IMG/VR virus record: IMGVR_UViG_3300033144_002376
Coordinates: 1-20,810 of that record
Strand: one strand, 5' to 3'
DNA: 20,810 nucleotides
DNA from: a virus
The notes under the pieces were generated by a model. That model saw only the letters and a list, made by a program, of their open reading frames with translations. It was not told the origin of the DNA and did no database searches. Both the position numbers and the translations under genes were made by a program. How positions within the stretch are numbered: the stretch's first letter is position 1; every line of letters begins with the position of its first letter. Below, piece by piece: positions 16,418-20,810 of the stretch.

Positions 16418-17101
16418 ATGAAGAAGATTCTTGGACTGCTGGCCCTTGTGTTGCTGCTGGCTGTACCAGTAGCTGGACAAGATGAGGAACTGTTGTGCGT
16501 AACGGTTCCGCAGGAACTAACCTACTGGGACTGGGGAGGAGACGCCCCTGGTCCGCACGCAATCCGCTCCTATCTGTACCCAGGCAATGAAGATGAGGGG
16601 AGATCCGGGTACGATAGCTATGCACCGTGGCGTTCGCAGAATCCAACCGAAGCATACTGGCTGATTGGCGAACTTGACTTCCTGATGTGTGATCCAAATG
16701 TACCGGATGTACCAATGGCTCACATTGTATACGACACATTTGCCATGAGATCATGCATTACTTCACCAATCGGTTGTCCCCTGGAGGATTGCGATAGGGT
16801 GTGCACGGGGCAATACCCGAGACCAATTGGGCCAATCAGCTACTATGTTGATTGGGACAATGAGTTTCAGTCTTACATTGACTACGCCCAGATGTGGGAG
16901 AGCGAGGACATTGTATTCGAGGCACTCGTTCTCCAGCTGAGCAATGGGCGGGCCTATCACTATAGCGGCAACTTCGACAGGGATGAAGACGGGAACTGCG
17001 AGTTCAGTGCCACTCATACATTGTGGGTCTACAAGATCGACCAGCTTGGTGGCATGAAGCTGCATAACCCGCCACGTAAAGTGGATGGAAGGAGCAGATA
17101 A
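16418..17101 (+). CDS. Exported cysteine-rich protein of unknown function, 227 aa
   Basis: The start is set by AAGGAGG (16407-16413), the longest Shine-Dalgarno match in the window. The N-terminus is a textbook Sec signal peptide: KK, then a Leu/Ala/Val core (residues 4-16) and PVAGQ, with cleavage likely after A19 or G20. There is no lipobox, so it is not a lipoprotein. The mature part has seven cysteines (C27, then LMCDP, RSCIT, IGCPL, EDCDR, RVCTG and GNCEF), four of them clustered at about 112-130, and many Trp and Tyr residues. It is probably exported and disulfide-bonded. It lies between the tail fibre and internal virion genes, so superinfection exclusion, envelope modification or a late host-surface role are options; none is shown by the sequence. 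Confidence 0.75.
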   Translation: MKKILGLLALVLLLAVPVAGQDEELLCVTVPQELTYWDWGGDAPGPHAIRSYLYPGNEDEGRSGYDSYAPWRSQNPTEAYWLIGELDFLMCDPNVPDVPMAHIVYDTFAMRSCITSPIGCPLEDCDRVCTGQYPRPIGPISYYVDWDNEFQSYIDYAQMWESEDIVFEALVLQLSNGRAYHYSGNFDRDEDGNCEFSATHTLWVYKIDQLGGMKLHNPPRKVDGRSR

Positions 17102-17283
17102 TGGAACTTGCTGAGTTGGAGAAGCGGAGAGACGAGTTGATTAAAATCGTTCAGGCCCAGACGGCCAAGGCGGAAGAAATCAAAACGGCAGCTCTAATTA
17201 ACAGAGGCAGACTCGAAGAAATTCTGATGCAGATTACGGTCGAGCACGCAACTGGGCCGAGATTGGTGGAGGGGGACGAATAG
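17101..17283 (+). CDS. Small coiled-coil protein, 60 aa
   Basis: The ATG shares its first base with the TAA stop of the exported-protein gene, and the GGAAGGAGC just upstream supplies a ribosome site. The 60 residues are mostly one charged helix (about 2-47) with heptad spacing of Leu, Ile and Ala, followed by a short acidic end. No membrane segment is present. Its stop is immediately followed by the ATG of the GNAT-fold gene. The function is unknown; a small oligomeric virion or assembly factor is possible. The tight coupling on both sides supports it as a real gene. Confidence 0.6.
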   Translation: MELAELEKRRDELIKIVQAQTAKAEEIKTAALINRGRLEEILMQITVEHATGPRLVEGDE

Positions 17284-17778
17284 ATGTACGCAGAGATTGT
17301 ACATTTTGCGTATAATAACTGCCACACACTGGGCGGTCCGGTATTGCACCGGGCTGCTAAGTTCGCTGTGGACAATGACTTGGACTCAAACCCGGAGATC
17401 CTATGGCACACGCTCGCCTCCCAAATGGCAGCACAAAACCCGGACACAGTTGTTATTGCTGCAGTCGATGGGAAGAAAGTGGCTGGCCACCTAGTGGCTC
17501 GTGCCGTAAACTACGATGGGAATGTGAGCGTCATGATCACCCAACTCCAGATCGATTCGAAGATGAGGGAGGATCGAGAGGAGACGATGGCGATGGGCTG
17601 GGCCAAACTGGAGGAGTGGGCCAAGTCGATCAACGCGAAGAATATCCGCTGCTGGGCTATGAACGAAAAGGTAGCGAACCTCTTTGAGAGGTTCGGCCTG
17701 GTAGATAAGGGCTATGTCCTGATGGAGATCGGAGTTTCCAACTCCGAGGATGAGGACGGGGTGCCCGAGGAGAATTAG
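17284..17778 (+). CDS. GNAT-fold protein, acetyl-CoA loop apparently degenerate
   Basis: The 164-residue protein follows the GNAT acetyltransferase plan: strands at about 55-61 and 65-74 (VIAAVDGKKVAGHLVAR), a long strand at about 82-91 (SVMITQLQID), a helix at about 98-116 (EETMAMGWAKLEEWAKSI), a strand at 120-125, then NEKVANLFERFGLVDKGYVLM (about 127-147, in two parts), where GNATs have their final helix and strand. The usual Q/R-x-x-G-x-G/A loop after the long strand reads SKMREDREETM and has no glycines, so acetyl-CoA binding may be lost. GNAT-like proteins occur among podovirus internal virion proteins; I recall T7 gp13 being placed in this fold group. The position before internal virion genes fits that idea. 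Confidence 0.75.
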   Translation: MYAEIVHFAYNNCHTLGGPVLHRAAKFAVDNDLDSNPEILWHTLASQMAAQNPDTVVIAAVDGKKVAGHLVARAVNYDGNVSVMITQLQIDSKMREDREETMAMGWAKLEEWAKSINAKNIRCWAMNEKVANLFERFGLVDKGYVLMEIGVSNSEDEDGVPEEN

Positions 17779-17779
17779 C

Positions 17780-19210
17780 ATGGCGGGTGGCGGCGGCAGC
17801 GGAACAAGTACAACTAGTGCGTCATTGCCTCCTGAGCTGAGATCGCTATACAGAAATGTATCGAACCAGCTCATTGGTGGCATGAATCAGAACCCAATCA
17901 CTGACTTCAATGAGATGGATCCGCGTCAGATCGCTGGCGTTGACCCACTTCAGCAGGAAGCCTACGACAACGTAAGCCAGCTCTTTGGTGGTCAATCCGA
18001 GTCACTTGCATCGGCACAAGATATGGCCGCTCGCCTCGGCAACCAGCAGCCCTGGGGAGGAACTGACCTTGGTGGGGTGGGCGGTCTTTCCGATGTCGAT
18101 ATCCCGGCTTATCAGGGCGGGGGCGGGCCTGGCGGACAGGGAGGACTGCCACCAAGAGAGGATCCGTTCCAGGGGCAGGGCCGAGAGTCTGGCTTCCAGC
18201 TCCCAGGCCGTGAGAATCTAGCCAGGGATACAACTGCTCAGATCAACATGCCGGGACAGCCGGGACAGGTAGCAGGCCCGGAGAACGTCGACAGCGCCCT
18301 ACAGAATATCGACTTTGGTTCTCACCCTGCTCTCCAGTCAGCCATGAAAGCGTTCCAGGCGTCAGCGATGCCGGGGATTGCCAACTCAATGGCTGCGGCT
18401 GGTCTATCCAGGAGTGGTGCTTCCGGTAAGGCTGTGGCTGATGCCAAGGCTCAGATTGCGCTGCCCGTGATGCAGCAGTTGATGGGTTTGTCGGTGCAGG
18501 AGCGCGGCCAGGACATCGGGCAGGAGCAGTTCGGGTCACAGTTCGGGCTCAACCAGCGTGGTCAGGATATCGGCATGCGATCCGGCGACATCAACGCCAT
18601 GCTTGGACAGCGTGGACAGGACATCCAGTCCGACATCTCTCAGCGAGGGCAGGATGTGCAGTCATTGCTCGGGCAAAGAGGACAGGATATCAGTGGCACG
18701 CTGGGCGCACGTGGGCAGGATGTAGCCCAGAGGGGACAGGATCTCCAGGGTGACATCGCTGCACGTGGACAGGACGTGGGGCAGCGTGGACAAGATGTCC
18801 AGAGCCTGATTCAAAGCATGGGGCTTGGGCTCCAGGCGAGAGGACAGGATATCAACGCGATGATAGCTGGCAGGGGACAGGATCTCGGTGCGCGTGGGCA
18901 GGACATTGGTGCTATCCTACAGCAGGGTGGGCAGGACCTGGGCGCGAGAGGACAGGATATCGGCGCTACCCAAGCTGGCATGGCTGGTATGATGGGTGTG
19001 GACCAAGCGGAACTGAATCAGTTGCTTGCCGGGCTTAGCCAGGGTGGGCAGTTTGGTGGCTTGTTCCGTGGCATTGATCAGGCGGGGACGGACGCTGAGT
19101 TCGACGAGGAGAACCGTCAGTACAACATGGCGCGTGAACTACTGCTCGCTCCTCTCGGTGGCATTAACTCACAGGTTGGCAGCTCGACCGTCACAAAGGA
19201 AGGTAAGTAA
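17780..19210 (+). CDS. Internal virion-type protein with RGQD repeat helix, 476 aa
   Basis: The ATG at 17780 follows the GNAT stop by 1 base, with GAGGAG ahead; an ATG at 17750 in the same frame lies inside the GNAT gene. Residues 1-90 include a Gly/Ser-rich start and a helical region with RSLYRNVSNQLIGGM. Residues 90-180 are Gly/Pro/Gln rich and probably disordered. Residues 180-240 are helical (LQSAMKAFQASAMPGIANS, then VADAKAQIALPVMQQL). Residues 241-396 carry fourteen copies of (R/G)GQD(I/V/L) spaced by 7, 11 or 18 residues. The C-terminus holds a Gly-rich link and a last helix. Composition and place suggest an ejected or core protein; no enzymatic motif is seen. Confidence 0.75.
   Translation: MAGGGGSGTSTTSASLPPELRSLYRNVSNQLIGGMNQNPITDFNEMDPRQIAGVDPLQQEAYDNVSQLFGGQSESLASAQDMAARLGNQQPWGGTDLGGVGGLSDVDIPAYQGGGGPGGQGGLPPREDPFQGQGRESGFQLPGRENLARDTTAQINMPGQPGQVAGPENVDSALQNIDFGSHPALQSAMKAFQASAMPGIANSMAAAGLSRSGASGKAVADAKAQIALPVMQQLMGLSVQERGQDIGQEQFGSQFGLNQRGQDIGMRSGDINAMLGQRGQDIQSDISQRGQDVQSLLGQRGQDISGTLGARGQDVAQRGQDLQGDIAARGQDVGQRGQDVQSLIQSMGLGLQARGQDINAMIAGRGQDLGARGQDIGAILQQGGQDLGARGQDIGATQAGMAGMMGVDQAELNQLLAGLSQGGQFGGLFRGIDQAGTDAEFDEENRQYNMARELLLAPLGGINSQVGSSTVTKEGK
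18500..18967 (+). repeat. In-gene repeat encoding 14 copies of (R/G)GQD(I/V/L)
   Basis: Degenerate DNA repeats of the type CG(T/A/C)GG(A/G/C)CAGGA(T/C)(A/G)T encode 13 RGQD and one GGQD. Distances between successive first residues are 18, 18, 11, 11, 11, 7, 11, 7, 18, 11, 7, 11 and 7 residues. Third codon positions vary between copies while the peptide is kept, so the repeat is held by protein selection and is not a recent DNA duplication. Confidence 0.9.
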
Positions 19211-19464
19211 TGGCTGGTCTAAGAGCGAAGAAGTTCAAGAAGAAAGTCAAAGAAGGAGCGATGCGGGGGCTGGCCCATGCGGTCGGGGCTGGTCCGCTCT
19301 ATGAGGCTGGCCAGAAAGTGAAGAAGGATCTGGCCGGTGCTGGTAAGCCTAAGCCCAAGAAGGAAACCAGAGAAGAGCTGCTCCAGCGGGGCAAGAGGGA
19401 TATGGATCGCATCCAGGAGCGCCTGGACCTTGAGGATCAGTTCGATATCAAACGGGGGAAGTAA
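19210..19464 (+). CDS. Small, very basic protein, 84 aa
   Basis: The ATG shares its first base with the TAA stop of the repeat-protein gene, and AAGGAAGG lies just ahead. The first 20 residues are dense in Lys and Arg (LRAKKFKKKVKEGAMRG), the middle has a Lys/Pro/Gly linker (KPKPKKE), and the end is a charged helix (about 55-78). No membrane segment or known domain is recognised. It could bind DNA or the acidic virion interior, but that is inferred from charge alone. Its own stop shares a base with the next ATG, so it belongs to the same translation-coupled set. Confidence 0.7.
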   Translation: MAGLRAKKFKKKVKEGAMRGLAHAVGAGPLYEAGQKVKKDLAGAGKPKPKKETREELLQRGKRDMDRIQERLDLEDQFDIKRGK

Positions 19465-20141
19465 TGGGATTCTTCGATGACCTGGGCAGGTTCAGTGGGA
19501 TCGGAATGCTGAAGGATCCCAAGAGGCTCCTGCAGCTGGCTAAGATGGCTGCTCCGATCGCCGCTACTGCGGTTGGTGGACCATTGGCTGGTATCGCAAC
19601 CGGTGCTGCCGTCGGTGGTGGTAGTTCGGCTGCCAAGGGCGGGGGTCTCAAGGATATCGCATTGCAGGCTGCCATTGGTGGCGGCACGTCAGCTCTCGGT
19701 GCTGGTGCTGGCAAGGCGCTCGGCGGGCTGGCCCAGGAGGGTGGCAAGCTGGCTGCGAGCAAGGGTGTCCAGACAGCAGCCGAGAAGGGGCTCAGCCTTG
19801 GCTTGGAGCAGGAGCTGGCGCGTAAGGGCACTGAGCTTGGGGTTGGCGCAGCCACTGGAGCAGGTGAGGGACTGGCGGCTGGCGCAAAGCTCGGCCTGAA
19901 GAACGCGCCAAGGTTCATGGAGCAGGCCGGGAACGTGGCGGATAAGGCAGCAAGCCAGGTCCGGTTCATGGAGCATATGCAGGAGCTTGGCGGGGCTGGC
20001 ATAGATGCCGCAGCCGAGGCCGGAGATCGCAAGAAACAGGCGGCAGCACTGAGACAACAGGCGAACTTTGCTAGAATGTCCTCAGTGCCGCAGGGCCAGC
20101 AGTACGGCGTAGAACCTTGGGTTCCGGGTCACTTGAGATAG
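19464..20141 (+). CDS. Gly/Ala-rich probable internal virion protein, 225 aa
   Basis: The start ATG overlaps the upstream TAA by one base, and GGGG at 19455-19458 is a weak ribosome site. The N-terminus is amphipathic (MGFFDDLGRFSGIGM), followed by APIAATAVGGPLAG and long Gly/Ala stretches (about 30-145) that could be membrane-active. From about 145 to 210 it becomes helical and charged (QAGNVADKAASQVRFMEHMQ, then RKKQAAALRQQANF). Such composition is common in podovirus ejection proteins, which leave the capsid and insert in the host envelope. Its N-terminal 45 residues resemble those of the holin-like protein at 5660-6241. No specific family is recognised. Confidence 0.7.
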   Translation: MGFFDDLGRFSGIGMLKDPKRLLQLAKMAAPIAATAVGGPLAGIATGAAVGGGSSAAKGGGLKDIALQAAIGGGTSALGAGAGKALGGLAQEGGKLAASKGVQTAAEKGLSLGLEQELARKGTELGVGAATGAGEGLAAGAKLGLKNAPRFMEQAGNVADKAASQVRFMEHMQELGGAGIDAAAEAGDRKKQAAALRQQANFARMSSVPQGQQYGVEPWVPGHLR

Positions 20142-20150
20142 GGGGCATTG

Positions 20151-20810
20151 ATGGCAAATCCACTCGGCGTTAAATGGTCAGAACTCGCGATTCCAGGAGG
20201 ACTGGCCCTACTCGGTTCAAGGAGTCGCGGTGCGGGCCGTGGGGTTATGCTTGGGCTAAGCGCGTATGACGTTCTCAAAAAACACCAGAAAGACCCAGAA
20301 GAGATCGCAGCCGCGCAGAAATTGAGCGAGCATTTCTCCCAGCGAGCGGAGGAGCTACGCTCCGAGCAAACAACCCAGGCCCGTGGCCGCGCTATTGAAG
20401 ATGTGCAGGAGACTGGACACTATGGATTCTTCAAGGAGGCCGGGCCGAAGATGGCCGACCCAACCTTGATCAGTCAGGAGCTGGGGAAGACCATCCAATC
20501 CCCCGATGTCGAGAATTTGCAGGGTGCGGATGCAGTAAGAGTATCGGAGCAGTTCGGGCTAGGGCTTGACGAGGCGGGCAAGTTGCCGTCAGCACGGACT
20601 GGTGGATTCCAGCGTGGGATCGCAGAGGTGCAGGATGTAGACTTCGAGGCCATGGTCCAGGACGAGGCTGAGCGTGAGGCTGAGATCCTCCCGGAGATGG
20701 ATCAGTCAGACATCAGGTTTAACGAGGTCATGTCTGAGCTTGCTGGTGTGAACCCGGCGTCAGCTGGGTACCTAGCTGGGCAGTTTGAATCGCAGGAGAC
20801 GAAGGACCGG
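20151..20810 (+). CDS. Probable internal virion protein, 3' partial
   Basis: The frame runs from ATG 20151 to the window end without a stop (220 residues seen). A run of G (20141-20145) five bases ahead can serve as ribosome site. The N-terminus has a short hydrophobic stretch (LAIPGGLALLGS, about 12-23) and an Arg/Gly patch; the rest is charged, Glu/Gln/Ala rich and largely helical (about 45-90 and 160-205). No lysozyme, transglycosylase or protease motif appears in the visible part, though such domains may follow downstream, as large ejection proteins often carry them. The gene continues the series of low-complexity virion genes. Confidence 0.7.
   Translation, partial: MANPLGVKWSELAIPGGLALLGSRSRGAGRGVMLGLSAYDVLKKHQKDPEEIAAAQKLSEHFSQRAEELRSEQTTQARGRAIEDVQETGHYGFFKEAGPKMADPTLISQELGKTIQSPDVENLQGADAVRVSEQFGLGLDEAGKLPSARTGGFQRGIAEVQDVDFEAMVQDEAEREAEILPEMDQSDIRFNEVMSELAGVNPASAGYLAGQFESQETKDR

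Noticed and set aside
18500-18967. CRISPR array or DNA satellite
   Set aside because: Repeats are short, degenerate at third codon positions, unevenly spaced and in frame in a long gene, so they are protein repeats.
1-20810. tRNA genes, insertion sequences, integrase or attachment sites
   Set aside because: Almost all sequence is covered by coupled virion genes. The few gaps are at most about 100 bases and hold no cloverleaf, terminal inverted repeats or recombinase motifs that I could see.

Overview
The window is a stretch of a tailed bacteriophage genome (Caudoviricetes), very probably with a short, podovirus-type tail. All 23 supported genes lie on the + strand. They are tightly packed, many with overlaps of 1 to 20 bases or overlapping stop and start codons, and they form the packaging, capsid, tail and ejection block. 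The standard bacterial code fits: ATG or GTG starts, Shine-Dalgarno sites, and TAA, TAG and TGA all used as stops. I see no tRNA, integrase, repressor, polymerase, CRISPR array or insertion sequence. Host and lifestyle cannot be told from this piece. Both ends of the window cut through genes.

Layout. (1) 3-961: the end of a virion-like gene and an unrecognised gene. (2) 976-4748: a metallophosphoesterase, a TerL nuclease domain that lacks its ATPase half, and a long portal protein. (3) 4757-6241: a lysis cassette of an XhlA-like membrane protein, a zinc amidase and a holin-like protein. (4) 6245-9129: a small coiled-coil protein, an acidic scaffold and an SU10/HK97-type major capsid protein. 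(5) 9191-12703: a likely decoration protein, an unrecognised small protein, an SU10-type neck adaptor and a beta-rich structural protein. (6) 12696-17101: a nozzle-like beta-propeller protein, a repeat-built tail fibre and an exported Cys-rich protein. (7) 17101-20810: a small coiled-coil protein, a GNAT-fold protein and four low-complexity proteins that look like internal or ejection proteins.

How the parts should work together. The scaffold drives assembly of the capsid protein around the portal. The terminase, of which only the nuclease half is visible, packages DNA. The adaptor and nozzle close the neck, and the fibre binds the host. The downstream low-complexity proteins probably line the ejection path, and the lysis genes release progeny.

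The most notable points are: a terminase split at its domain boundary and preceded by a metallophosphoesterase; a hairpin that buries the Shine-Dalgarno site of the capsid gene just after the scaffold stop; an RGQD repeat protein whose repeats are spaced only by 7, 11 or 18 residues; a tail fibre made of three ~103-residue double repeats; and a signal-peptide protein placed between fibre and internal virion genes. All family names come from reading motifs by eye; no database search was run.
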